A stretch of DNA of 36,500 nucleotides from Adiantum capillus-veneris (GCA_014529385.2 CM043969.1:30772946-30809445), one strand, 5' to 3'; shown: positions 11,703 through 22,096, counted from the first letter of the stretch. Numbers and translations are program-made. Notes: generated from the sequence alone by a model not told the origin.

Positions 11703-11981
11703 AGTGTCCATTTGAACCAGGAAGCAGAAGGCAGAGTAAGCAAAATTCCATCAATTTTTTTGTTTAGCACATGGTTTTAGCCAGGATTTCTTCTTGTAAA
11801 GAGCATTTAAGCTCCATTAGTGATCGATTAATCATGGATTTTGTCAATTAACTAGGAATTAAATGGACTGCCTGTTTTAAATACCACTGTCGGTAAATTG
11901 TATCTACTACACCTTGTTTTACGCACCTCTCCCAGCCAGGGGCCCGGTGCCTCCCCGGCTCACCTTTCGCACAATTATCCC
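11703..11981. repeat. Inner left arm of the inverted repeat
   Basis: This arm pairs with 12467-12745. Shared blocks include GAAGCAGAAGGCAG, CTCCATTAGTGAT, GATTAATCATGGA and CACCTTTCGCACAATTAT. The innermost 60 bases are the best conserved. Confidence 0.85.
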
Positions 11982-12290
11982 CTGACATCGTTCATTAATC
12001 TTCTTCATTGCTGACTCGATAATTCTTGATCTTTCATGAATAAAACCATATGCAAAATAAACCCACTGTGTGGGGCATGTCTCTGCCATTTCTCGGACCA
12101 TATCTTTAAACTCAGAGGTTACCACTTATTCAAAGGTGGAAATCATCCGATCTTCTGGAATTCCTCGGCTCTTCATCTCTGCTTGATAGCATGCAAGGAG
12201 TCCATTCGGATCATGTCCTTGAAAAATTCCATATTGTTCATGTACGTCATCAATTGCCATCTCCACTGCATCATCAATCTGCTCTTTCAT
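11965..12290 (-). pseudogene. Coding-like fragment carried inside the inverted-repeat element
   Basis: From an ATG at 12290 the minus strand reads MKEQIDDAVEMAIDDVHEQY, GIFQGHDPNGLLACYQAEMK and SRGIPEDRMISTFE, then a single in-frame TAA. It continues in the same frame with VVTSEFKDMVREMAETCPTQ and WVYFAYGFIHERSRIIESAM before entering the left arm. The residue mix is that of real protein, not random translation. I do not recognise the family. It is most likely a captured host-gene or transposon-gene piece, in the manner of Pack-MULEs; the stop and the run into the arm show it is not an intact gene. Confidence 0.5.
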
Positions 12291-12466
12291 CTTCATAGCT
12301 CAAACATCTTTGAACTAAGCCCAACATTTTTGGCGGATTTGTTGCTTCTAGATTTTTATCAAATATATTGAGGTTGTAATCTTCAATAAACTGCTTCAAC
12401 TCTGATGGAATCTACATCTTTACCTCCCACCCCGGCTCGTTTTGCACCGGGCTCACCAAGAATATT

Positions 12467-12745
12467 GGGGAATAATTGTGCGAAAGGTGAGCCGAGAAGG
12501 CACTGGGCCCCTGGCTATGAGAGGTGCGGGGAAACAGGTGCAGCAGACAGAATTAACAAAAACAGAGCTCAAAACAAACAGCTCGCATAATACCAGTTAG
12601 TCATCAGTATCCATGATTAATCAATCACTAATGGAGGCTATATGCTCCTTAGAAGGGCGAACCTGGCTTAATCCAGGTGCTAATCAAGAAAATTATCAAT
12701 GACCTAATTTGTACTGCCTTCTGCTTCTTCCCGCTAAGGCATAGG
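12467..12745. repeat. Inner right arm of the inverted repeat
   Basis: Reverse-complement partner of 11703-11981. The best-conserved part, ATAATTGTGCGAAAGGTGAG onward, is next to the central cargo; similarity is lower toward 12745. Confidence 0.85.
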
Positions 12746-12769
12746 AGTTTCTTCTTCCAATGGCCGTCT

Positions 12770-13110
12770 GATTTGGCTTAAGATTGAGAAGAATCGGCTT
12801 AGGATTAGGATGAATCGGTTTAGGATTATTGGGATTCAATGAGATTAGAATCAATAGGGAGGTTTAGCTTAAGATTATCATGGGTTATGGATGGGAAGCT
12901 GGTTTAGCTTAGGATTATCATGGGTTATGGATGGTTAGCTTCCCGATTCAAATGGCTAATGAGGCTTAGAATAGGTTTATGATGAATTATGGAGGTTTAG
13001 TTTGGGGATTTGAATGGCTAATGAGGCTTAGAATATGTTTAGGATGAATTAAGGAGGTTTACTCTGGGGATTCGAATGGCTTATGAGGCTTAGAAGCTTT
13101 GGCTTGGCTT
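12770..13110. repeat. Degenerate minisatellite, GGCTTAGGATTA-like units
   Basis: Short units recur with variation, such as GGTTTAGCTTAGGATTATCA followed by TGGGTTATGGATGG, and ATGGCTAATGAGGCTTAGAA. Their reverse complements, rich in CTTAAGC and CTTAATC, occur in the left arm at about 11450-11680, so the array belongs to the inverted-repeat arms. Confidence 0.7.
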
Positions 13111-13449
13111 AAGGATATTAAGAATTTGGACTTAAGCTTGATTAATGAAGGTGAGGTTCGGGTTAGAGATCTTAAGAGCTTTGGCATGGATTAAGGAGCT
13201 TATGAATGTGATGGCTTCCGATTAAAAGCCTAGGAAAGCTTGAGATCAAGCTTTTCTTATGAGAGGTTAATCCGATAAGAGAGCTTATAATTCTGAGCTT
13301 AGGAGATAATCCTGGGTTTTGGCTTCTTCTCTCCGAAGAGAGAACTTTCCAAGAAGGGACGACGCAACAAAAGAACACCCCTCTCTGAAATCAGCAGTCT
13401 CCTCCCCTTTTGTAGTTTGCATGGCTTGCCCCTTCCTATTTTTGGCCAT

Positions 13450-13473
13450 CCCATTAGCGATATCGCCAATGGG
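13450..13473. repeat. Near-perfect palindrome, partner of 11301-11326
   Basis: CCCATTAGCGAT followed by ATCGCCAATGGG; one pair is mismatched. Its mirror position in the right arm ties it to the inverted-repeat element. Confidence 0.85.
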
Positions 13474-14030
13474 AATGGATCTTGGTGATGTGGTAGGCCA
13501 AGTGCTCGACTGCACCAAATTCCATGGCTTTTGGCTTGAACGAGGGAGCCTAGGCCTGCTGAGGGAATCACGTTTCATCGCCGGGCTCGTCTGAGCACCC
13601 CAGCGGCCTGCGCGATCTCGCATCTCCTTCCTCACTACGTGCGGCGCCTCTGTTACCCGCCATCCCTTATTTTTCTTTTATTTCCTTTGTTCACACATGC
13701 CCTTAAAAACGCGGGTGGCCAATAGTGGGCGACCAAATCCCCTTTGGTCTCAATTTATTTTCGATTTGGGCGGCCATTCCTTGGGTCCTTGGGCGGTCTT
13801 CCTCGTATCATTTTGGCAAGCATGGGTGAATGCTTTAAGAGAAAGGCCTTCCCTCCGCATGCGGTGAAAATAAGACATAGCCTCATTGCTGTCGCCATTT
13901 TAGGCATATCTCAAAACCAACGCTGTTCAAGAAGCACATTTTTAAATGAAAGCTCATAAAAAACATCTTGTGCTTCCTTACGAGCAGCACTTTTGGCATA
14001 CATATCGGCTAAGGCATTGCCTCCATGACA

Positions 14031-14675
14031 TCATTTTCCCACATCCACTAATTAGCAATATCACCGTGAATTCTACTGCCCACTCTAGTGTGTTGAATGG
14101 CACCATGGCTTCCAAGATGCAAGTATATATATGTGTCCGTCAAGGCTAGGCATATGATAAAAAATGTTTCTACATCGGCCGACATTTGGCATACACATCG
14201 GGCACCGCACTGCATTAAGCCAGATGAATGTGACTGATCAGGGTGACTAGGGCGGTTCGAACCCGGCCCCCGGCAATACTTAAATTGCCCATATCTTGCC
14301 AACCGAAACCCCGATTGACTAACTGAAAAGACCGACATTCTCTTGAAAGTGAGCACTTAGGAATCATGCATTTCTTTCATCTTTGACCTTTTAGCAGCAG
14401 GTGCTCAATCTGGTACGGATCTGCTACTAATTGAACTTAAAATTGTCATAACTTCTTATCCATAGCTCCGATCGACGAGCCATGAAGACAAGCACATAGA
14501 GCCCTTCAAGTACTTCAAATATGATTAATAAAATCCCTACTATGACCACTTCAAGCATACTCACTTTGTTAGCATTACCAAGACATCTTTTGGCCCTTAG
14601 AGCCCCATCTGGTACACTTTTAGCTTATAAATTGGCTTATTATCAAGCCCTTATAACTGCAAAATAATCATGCAG
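14031..14675. other. Non-coding stretch, nothing recognised
   Basis: No supported gene or clear repeat. A stretch near 14190 (CATTTGGCATACACATCG) resembles the arm sequence of the inverted-repeat element, so that element may extend here in degraded form. Confidence 0.4.
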
Positions 14676-14780
14676 GAGTCAAATACACCTGATTGGATTT
14701 CCTTTGCTCATTTTCTTGTCATGGGAGCAGAGCGGCACGACAACAAGAAATTCGACTTAGAGGTTGGATCACTACAAGCA
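14676..14780 (+). pseudogene. Possible isolated internal exon, 35 codons
   Basis: An acceptor-like TGCAG precedes, and a donor GTAAGT follows, a 105-base open segment in phase 0. It encodes ESNTPDWISFAHFLVMGAER and HDNKKFDLEVGSLQA. The composition and exact splice borders suggest a gene fragment, but no neighbouring exon is recognised, so it is probably a stranded piece. Confidence 0.3.
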
Positions 14781-15101
14781 GTAAGTTTAAACAAATAATT
14801 TTGAACTGTTGATAATTGTTTCATTTGGTTTGGATTTATGAAGAGTCAAGGTGATCAAAGTACATGCCTTATAAGGATGATGGCGAGAATGAGGAGGATT
14901 AGATAGAAAACTTTCATAAAGTACCAATGTGGCACAATGTATATAAAATTATTTTTATTTTACTTGTAACTTTTCTAAATAGTTAATATTCTGCACATTG
15001 ACTTATCAAGGTAAATAAATTCAATTTTAATTCCTTGTCTTTTTTGTATACCCTTTCAGAAAACAATTGATGTTTCGTTGTTTTATGTAGGTAAAAAAAA
15101 G

Positions 15102-15245
15102 GGTGCTCTTTTGGGCCACCCAATTTTGGATGGCCCAAGTGAGCACCTTTACTTTTGAATAGGTGTTTAGCAATAATTACCATGGTAATTAATACAAGCA
15201 ATAATGGATGCGCTAATAGCTACGGGTATATTACCGTAGCTATTA
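15102..15245. repeat. Cluster of three hairpin or palindrome sequences
   Basis: 15102-15118 pairs with 15131-15147 (GGTGCTC...GGGCCA with TGGCCC...GAGCACC; 15 of 17 match). 15175-15190 is the perfect palindrome AATTACCATGGTAATT. 15214-15245 has 12-base arms TAATAGCTACGG and CCGTAGCTATTA around an 8-base loop. Nearby GCAATAATT and GATTATTGC(C/T) recur in both orientations. This resembles the subterminal part of a small DNA transposon, but no ends are identified. Confidence 0.6.
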
Positions 15246-15420
15246 CCGTGATTATTGCTTTCAAATCACTACCACAATATGAGTCGCGATTATTGCCGCG
15301 TACGCAATATTTCCTCTTTGCATTTTTCTTTGTTTTTCCGTGGCAGTGCTAGCGGTCATAGACTACTCCTCTTATAGTGTGAGAGGAAAAATGCTAATTG
15401 AATGAAATAGTTAAAATTGT

Positions 15421-15780
15421 GTACGTTAAACTAGAGAGAGAAAAAGAGAGAAAGAGGGTAATGGAAAGAGAATGTAAAGAGAGAATATTCATAATAGATA
15501 GAGAGAGATAGAGGTAGAGAGAGTACAGAGAGATGGTGAGAGAGAGTAAAGAGAGGATAGAGATTAGGTAGATAGAGAGAGATAACTAGACATGGTTAGA
15601 GAGAGAAGAAACTAGGTAGATAATTAGAGTAGGTAAAGAGTGTAAAGATTAGGTAGAAAGGAAGAGATTAGGTAGATAGAGAGAAGTTGTAGAGGAAGTG
15701 GGCCGGATATAGAGGGAGAGAGAAGTATGAAAAGGTGAGAGAGACAGAGAGACAGAGAGAGAGACAGAGTATAGAGGAAA
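15421..15780. repeat. GA-rich low-complexity tract
   Basis: Imperfect GAGA runs mixed with ATAGAGA and AGGTAGATAG. No coding signal. Confidence 0.85.
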
Positions 15781-16140
15781 AGAGGTTTAGAGGGTAGAGA
15801 AAAGAAAACAGATATTAGTATGATTAGAGAGAGAAAAAGAGAGGATGTAGATAGAGGAGTATAGTATTACTTTTGATGTAGATACTAATGTGTAGGTAAT
15901 CCATAGATTGTTTGTGGACTTAAGGAAGAAAATATGTGTCACCTATCAAGAGTGGTGATGGTAAGGACCAGCCTTTGTAAACTAAAAGTATCCAAAATCT
16001 TAGAAAATTGATAATCCAAACACTATGCTCATCAAATATTGTCATAATTTAAATTCATTGTATGATCATCATAGCTCCAAAATACAATTCCAAGTTCTGT
16101 GCAAGCAAAATACGAACCTAAGGCGGGGCGGGGGGGGGGG

Positions 16141-16200
<60 letters not shown>

Positions 16201-16562
16201 GAGGTTTAGAGAGTAGAGAAAAGAAAATAGATATTAGTATGATTAGAGAGAGAAAAAGAGAGGATGTAGATAGAGGAGTATAGTATTACTTTTGATGTAG
16301 ATACTAATGTGTAGGTAATCCATATATTGTTTGTGGACTTAAGGAAGAAAATATGTGTCACCTATCAAGAGTGGTGATGGTGAGGACCAACCTTTGTAAA
16401 CTAAAAGTATCCAAAATCTTAGAAAATTGATAATCCAAACACTATGCTCATCAAATATTGTCATAATTTAAATTCATTGTATGATCATCATAGCTCCAAA
16501 ATACAATTCCAAGTTCTATGCAAGCAAAATACGAACCTAAGGCGGGGGGGGGAGGGGTGGGG

Positions 16563-16614
<52 letters not shown>

Positions 16615-17000
16615 GAGGTTTAGAGAGTAGAGAAAAGAAAACAGATATTAGTATGATTAGAGAGAGAAAAAGAGAGGATGTAGATAGAGGTGTATAGTAT
16701 TACTTTTGATGTAGATACTAATGTGTAGGTAATCCATATGTTTGTGGACTTAAGGAAGAAAATATGTGTCACCTATCAAGAGTGCTGGTGGTGAGGACCA
16801 GCCTTTGTAAACTAAAATTATCCAAAATCTTAGAAAATTGATAATCCAAACACTATGCTCATCAAATATTGTCATAATTTAAATTCATTGTATGATCATC
16901 ATAGCACCAAAATACAATTCCATGTTCTGTGCAAGCAAAATACAAACCTAAGGCGGGGGGGGGAGGGGTGGGGCGGAGAGAGAGAGAGAGAGAGAGAGAG
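15781..17000. repeat. Three-copy tandem repeat of about 415 bp ending in G-run and (GA)n
   Basis: Units start at 15781, 16200 and 16614 with AGAGGTTTAGAG and share nearly all their length (for example GATGTAGATACTAATGTGTA and TAAATTCATTGTATGATCAT). Each ends with GGCGGGG, a G-rich run and a (GA)n tract, which also links one unit to the next. The open frames at 16025 and 16855 are repeats of each other and not genes. Confidence 0.9.
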
Positions 17001-17890
17001 TGATCTCACTATTCTCCTCCGAGATATGACTATGGCATGGGACCCAAAAACTTATATATCATGTGGTTTGCATGCAACTCATAAGTGGCTACAAATGGAA
17101 AAAAACTTTGGGAATGAGACTTGCAATTGAGAATCCATATCATGGTTGGGAGAAGAGTGGCTCTAGGGAGAGCTCATGGGGGAGCAAGCTCTAATGTGAT
17201 CAAAATTTGAGCAATAAAGTGGTGTGTGATACTTAGACTTGGAAACTCACTAGGGACCTAAAGTGAATAGCCGATGAGAATTCTTACCAACGTCCCAAAA
17301 TTATGCTTTGCATTGGAAAGAGTGAGAGATGAGGTGATAGTGTAGTTCACATTCAAGGGAATGTGAGCTCAACCATATAAGGGTAGGTGTAGTTCACTTG
17401 TTTCAAAAAGAAGATGGTTTTGTAGCTCAAAAAACATATTGTTGAGAAAGAAGGAGAGAGCAGAGAAATAGAACCCCAAAGTGTGTAGAATACACACATG
17501 ATGTTGAGAGAGAAGGAGAGAACACAGAAGTAGAACCCCAAAGTGTGGATGAAAAAACCCTTGATCCCCCAAGGGTTTTTTCTCATACGGCGATGATGTT
17601 GAACTATGACAATGGTGAGGATAGGCCTCACAATTCAGAAACTAAGCTCATCTAGCTAACATTGTTATTTAGCTTGGTTGCAAAGGAATTAAGTTAAGTG
17701 TAAGTATAGAGAGAGAGAGAGAGAGGAGAGAGAGGAAGAAGAAGAAGAAGAAGAAGAAGTAGAGTATTTTAACGTCATACAAAATCTTGATGTTTTTCTA
17801 TACCACATTTGGGTGATATAGAAGTTAAGCTAGTCAAAAATCGCTTGAATTCCAAACTGAGCAACGACGTAGGGCGAGTGGGGTATCTGT
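17001..17890. other. Intergenic stretch with small repeats
   Basis: This is the 3' flank of the minus-strand protease-like gene. It holds a two-copy 72-bp repeat starting at 17440 and 17512 (TGTTGAGA(A/G)AGAAGGAGAGA, with AGAACCCCAAAGTGTG) and a (GA)n plus (GAA)n microsatellite at 17707-17759. The minus-strand open frame at 17353-17631 covers the 72-bp repeat and lacks support as a gene. Confidence 0.6.
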
Positions 17891-19471
17891 TCAACAGTAG
17901 TCCCGGGTGAAGGTCACTCTCCGTTGCTGTCTGTCAACGTAGACAAGGAAGGAAGAGAGGTGGGTACTACCAAGAATCATTTTCCTGGTGGCTGAAGGAT
18001 GGGGACCATCAAAGGCAAAGCAGTAAATGTCGGGCGACCTGCTTGAGGGCAACAAAATTTTGTTGGGTGGAAGCTTGATGATCAGGGGACCGCCGAAAAT
18101 TAGCTCCATAGAGGGAATATTTGTCGCGTTTGGGCCATGCGGGCCCAGCCTGAAGCAAGGTCTCAAACCCTCTCTTTCTGGTTCTTCCGTTAGCCCAAAT
18201 CGTTGCTGTGCTATAGAAAGGAACCAAATCTTTAGCAACTCCCAAAATCTTTCCTCCACATGTGTTAAAGTCAATCCTGTATGAAGACCTGTAGCGATAT
18301 CAGCACCGGGCACATTGAAGACGACATTACTGATGTTAATCTTTTGAAATGGCACGTGGGGAAGGGGATGTCCTGCCGGCAGAGTGAGAAGCGCGGTGGT
18401 TTGGGTTCTTGGTGCAGGATCGCGGTCTAGCACCCCGAGGCCGACCACCCCTGTTGCAGAAGAGCTTTCTGGAAGGCAAAAGAAGAAGTTGGAATCCACA
18501 TGTACTATAGGGATCTGAGAAAAATGATGGTCGTCACCCAGGCCGAGCACTCCCCGGCCAGGGCCATCAATATTGCGACCTTCGTGTACACATCCAAACA
18601 GAACGTTTTGCATATCCACATGACCTGTAAATGCGAAAGTTTCTCTTGCGAAATACCCCCATGTAGAATATCTAATTGATGGACCAACATGCATGGCGAA
18701 CTGGCATTCAAACGGACCGTCGCAGGTCTGCAGCATTAACATCACAATATAATTGATTATATTATAATGGCATGATCAGATATTGAAAAGGACATGGAAC
18801 TGGTAATTATGGTGTTAAGTACTTGCCCTGAAATATGCTTTCCCTTCACATTCGTCGGGGCAACGGAGCGGCCTGTAAGACGCTGAAAGGGTTTGAATGT
18901 AGACTGGATCCTCGCTTCCATAATTCAAGCCTAACCGGCATTCAAGCCAAGTGAGGCTGGTTTCGGTGTCAATCAGCATGTTGTACCGGTGACGGGGCGT
19001 TCCGATCTCCATCTCCACGTAGTACTTCCTCTCATTCAGGTTGACGTGGCCCTGCGTATTAATGAGCTCATTAAACGTCGTCGTAGTACTTAGATTAGTA
19101 GTCCGCTGCAGGCTGCCGTCCGCTGATGCTCTGAACGGAGACGAGGGATGCTCAATGTGCCGCACCTCGCCCATCATCACGATCCCTGGGTTCTCAGCCC
19201 GCACCTTCTCCAAAAACTTCGACGGCCAGATCGTCTTACTGATATTTCGCGCCGTTGATGACGCCGCCGCCTCAGTAGCAATGCAATAATGACAATATAG
19301 CAATAGAAGGATTGTGCAGGTACGACGTCTCCAACAAGCAGCCTGGCGCACGCGGCTTGCAGGATCTGATAAAACGCTTGCAGATGACCTTAGATTAGGG
19401 CTGCTCATGCTCGTCCTCACCATCATTCTTCCTCCCGTCAACACAGACCACCGCTGCGTTTCTGATATCAT
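17891..19471 (-). CDS. Nepenthesin-type aspartic protease homologue, catalytic motifs lost
   Basis: Two exons, 19471-18827 and 18727-17891, with a 99-bp phase-0 intron that starts GC (AGG|GCAAGTA) and ends GCTGCAG. The product is about 493 residues, normal for plant A1 peptidases. A hydrophobic stretch CTILLLLYCHYCIATEAAA near residues 52-70 suggests a signal peptide or anchor, so one of the later Met codons (such as residue 22) may be the true start. The fold is recognisable: YYVEMEIGTPRHRYNMLIDT, LTWLEC, the Cys-rich insert RCPDECEG...TCDGPFEC, then ETFAF, VLFGCVHEG, GVLGLG and the C-terminal FTRDYC. The first active-site motif DTG is IDTET, the flap YGDGS is HVGPS, and the second DSGT is HTGLTLT. 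It is therefore unlikely to cleave peptides by the usual chemistry, although both exons are open. It may be an inactive homologue with a binding or inhibitory role, or a young pseudogene. Confidence 0.85.
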
Positions 19472-19905
19472 AACGGCACTGCGATGTTTTCACGCTGGCT
19501 GCCTAACTATAGATATAGGTCCTTTTGGCCAAAACTCCATGTTTTCGATGCCCTTGCATTAAAACATTGCTTGCTGTCGTCGGATTCGTCGATTCTATTC
19601 ATTTTTTTCATTGCTTTCTTAATTTCGATTCTTTTCATTTTTTCCCCAGGAGTCAGGAGTCAGTACAATTGTATCTCTTAATGGCTTCCAAAAAATTAAA
19701 TTCTATGGGCCTGTTGCCGCTTCCCGGTCAATAGTTACAAAACAAACTTGGTGTTCAAAATCCTTTTCTACGCTATCAAATTTTTTGTAATTACATTCCT
19801 TCATTAATATAAATTTGTTCTCGCTTTTTATGGAAAAGAAAAAAAGATATCCCCTTCCCATGGCCATTTCGATTGTATCTCTTAATGGCATGTGTGAAGC
19901 ATTAG
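19415..19905. repeat. Duplicated 5' region of the protease-like gene, copy 1
   Basis: From the start of exon 1 (CCTCACCATCATT at 19415) into the upstream region, this matches 21740-22096 in the same orientation. Shared blocks include GGCTGCCTAACTATAGA, TTAAAACATTGCTTGCTGT and ATCTCTTAATGGCTTCCAAA. This copy carries about 120 extra bases (19726-19850) absent from the other. Confidence 0.9.
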
Positions 19906-20327
19906 GAAAAATTTGAGATCTAGAGAAGACCTTTTAAGAATTGAGGACCGAAAGGTAAGAACCAATCATCTTTAAGCCATCGTAACGGTGAAAAGTATCA
20001 CTAAAAGGAGTCTAAAAAAAAGAATTTTGTAAAAAAAAGAAGTGAAAACGACTAGTAAACCTTTAAAACAAAGATATCAATCTTCATTGTTTTCAAAGAT
20101 CGATAAGCTTTATTCATTTAAAAAGAGCCCCTTTCAAATCAACCAGTACTTTCATGATGCATTCCCTCTTTCAAGGAAAAACTCTTATTATTAAAATCAT
20201 GCATAAGTGGACTGCTAGTCACAAAAATATCGAGTTCACTAGTTACTTATGATTAATTATACTTCTCTCATCTAAAGCTTCTTGAACTTCCTCTTCTCAA
20301 GTTTCTCTTGTTTTCTCTCTACATTCT
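19906..20327. other. AT-rich stretch, nothing recognised
   Basis: No gene, clear repeat or transposon end is visible. It lies between the duplicated protease 5' region and the unrecognised gene-like region. Confidence 0.4.
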
Positions 20328-21570
20328 ATGGCTTCCTCGAGGAGGTTACGTAAGCCCTCTGCTTCTATTGAGTCTATAATTTTTTTCAATACACTTGATG
20401 ATCAAAATCATTGGATAACTTTGACAATAACCAAATGATATTGGGTTCTAATGCAATCAAGAAAGCGAAAGAGGCAAAGTACAAATGAATTTTGGTCGTC
20501 TTAGAAGACAAGGGTGAAGGATTTTCATGTCAATCAGAACAAGAAATCAGTGGAAGAATTTCTTGTTCAACATGTTTATATGCATAGAGAGCTTACACTT
20601 TCTGAATGGCCAATGGACCTTCCATTAAATAGACCAAATTGTGATTTATAAAGCAGAAATGTTTTTTAATGTGGTTTCTTTAAGTTTTATTATGATTTTA
20701 TTTACGTATTTTGTAGATGTCTATCCTTCTTCCTATGAAGAATGACAATCAGTGGATTGTATAATAGGAGTAATCAATGTCTACTATGCTTTCACTGGTA
20801 GTCAATGGTATCAAGGAAGAACAAATCGACAACTTGCAGAGCTAGGTGTTTTCTTTTATGATAGTTTCTTTCATGTCGGTACCAATCTTTCTTCTGGAAC
20901 ACTAGAAAAGTTTTCTTTACCAGATTTTATAAGTTCAAACTGGTCCTTGCCAACTAGTGACATAAGTGAGGCACTTCGCTTGATTCTATTTAATGAAGTG
21001 CAAAAAGGGTTGAAGCCTAATGTAGCAAGTAGGCTTGTGAAAATCAGAGTTAGCATGCCATTCCATGTATTTGTGGATTTTTTTGCCACAAGTGAATGTC
21101 CAATAGCTCTTAAGAATACCATGCTTGTGTGTCAGAACTTTATCATGACATTTTACTATCAGAGATCTCATAGAGTGAATGGTGTTCCTGTGATATTGGA
21201 TCAGGTCCTTCAAAATATGCAAGGAAATCCTTTAGTGCACATTGATGTGTGGATGAATGAAGAACTTCGAACCACTCTATCTATTGCTGGAGAGTGCAAT
21301 CTTCTACAACTTCCACAAGATTTAATAAATGAAGACGAAGTTGATTTTCCCCAAGAATGTTTATTTCAGATCAATGGTAGACAAGTAGGTAGTTCCACCA
21401 AAACGACGGGTTTACATGAAACATAAATATTTTTTACTAACATAATTCTTTATCTTGACAGATATCCAAGAGGGAGAAAAGTATATGAAGTGCAAGGACA
21501 TGTATTTAAATGTAGTCTTTATAATTATCACTTAGGTACAAAAATTCAAATATGGAGAAGGTAAAGACAA
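20328..21570 (+). pseudogene. Unrecognised gene-like region, several coding segments
   Basis: The longest open segment, 20752-21425, encodes 224 residues without an ATG near its start (it includes VYYAFTGSQWYQGRTNRQLA and VHIDVWMNEELRTTLS). Just upstream, after TATTTTGTAG (acceptor-like), ATGTCTATCC opens MSILLPMKNDNQWIV in another frame, so a one-base shift near 20755 would join the two. Further upstream are MASSRRLRKPSASIESI (ATG 20328) and SVEEFLVQHVYMHRELTLSE. Downstream, after CTTGACAG, comes YPRGRKVYEVQGHVFKCSLY. This looks like a real intron-containing gene with frame damage. I recognise no domain. It lies between the two copies of the protease 5' region. Confidence 0.45.
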
Positions 21571-21739
21571 GGTCTTAATACAAAAAGTACTTCAAATACA
21601 TTTAGTGTGTTTCATATACATTGTCACTTTCAATCTCTTTTTGGTCCTTTTATAAGGTGCTTACTACTGATGGTTCTGGCACTGGCGATTTCTTTATGTC
21701 TCCATCTTCAACAAATTCTTGTACATGAGGGTCAATCGG

Positions 21740-22096
21740 CCTCACCATCATTATTCCTCCCATCAACACAGACCGCTGCTGCGTTTTTGATATCATAACA
21801 GCACTTGGATGTTTTTACGTTGGCTGCCTAACTATAGAATATAGGTCCTTTTGCCCAAAACCCCATGTTTTCAATGCCCTTTCATTAAAACATTGCTTGC
21901 TGTTGCCGAATTTGTCGATTCTTTTCATTGCTTTCTTAATTTTGATTCTTTTATTTTTTTCCCCAACTCAGAAGTCAGTATAATTGTATCTCTTAATGGC
22001 TTCCAAAAAATTAAATGCTCTGGGCCTGTTGCCGCTAGGATATCCCCTTCCCCACTTGCCATTTCGATTATATCTCTGAATGGCTTGTGCGAAGTA
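21740..22096. repeat. Duplicated 5' region of the protease-like gene, copy 2
   Basis: Partner of 19415-19905. It includes the counterpart of the exon 1 start but not the rest of the gene, so it is a truncated duplication about 2.3 kb from the intact one. Confidence 0.9.

Larger units (their letters stand above)
10780..14030. mobile_element. Large inverted-repeat (foldback or long-TIR) element, interrupted by element A
   Basis: The sequence folds back on itself over more than 1.2 kb per arm. Matching pairs, left against the reverse complement of right, are 10830-10865 with 13990-14030 (CACTTTTGGCATACAT...), 11040-11110 with 13660-13740, the palindromes 11301-11326 with 13450-13473, and the strongest, 11703-11981 with 12467-12745. 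The centre of about 480 bp carries a coding-like fragment. Long inverted repeats around a small cargo suit a foldback element or a Mutator-like/Pack-type transposon, but I see no transposase. The left arm probably continues beyond the left edge, since element A is inserted in it. Confidence 0.7.

Noticed and set aside
12405-12590. 61-codon plus-strand ORF
   Set aside because: It crosses the inner arm of the inverted repeat and its sequence is that of the repeat.
14245-14275. tRNA-like T-arm GGTTCGAACCC
   Set aside because: The flanking bases do not pair as a T-stem on either strand, and no acceptor, D or anticodon arms could be fitted.
16025-17130. Two plus-strand ORFs starting MLIKYCHNLNSLYDHH
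   Set aside because: They are the same frame in two copies of the 415-bp tandem repeat and run into the G-run and (GA)n tract.
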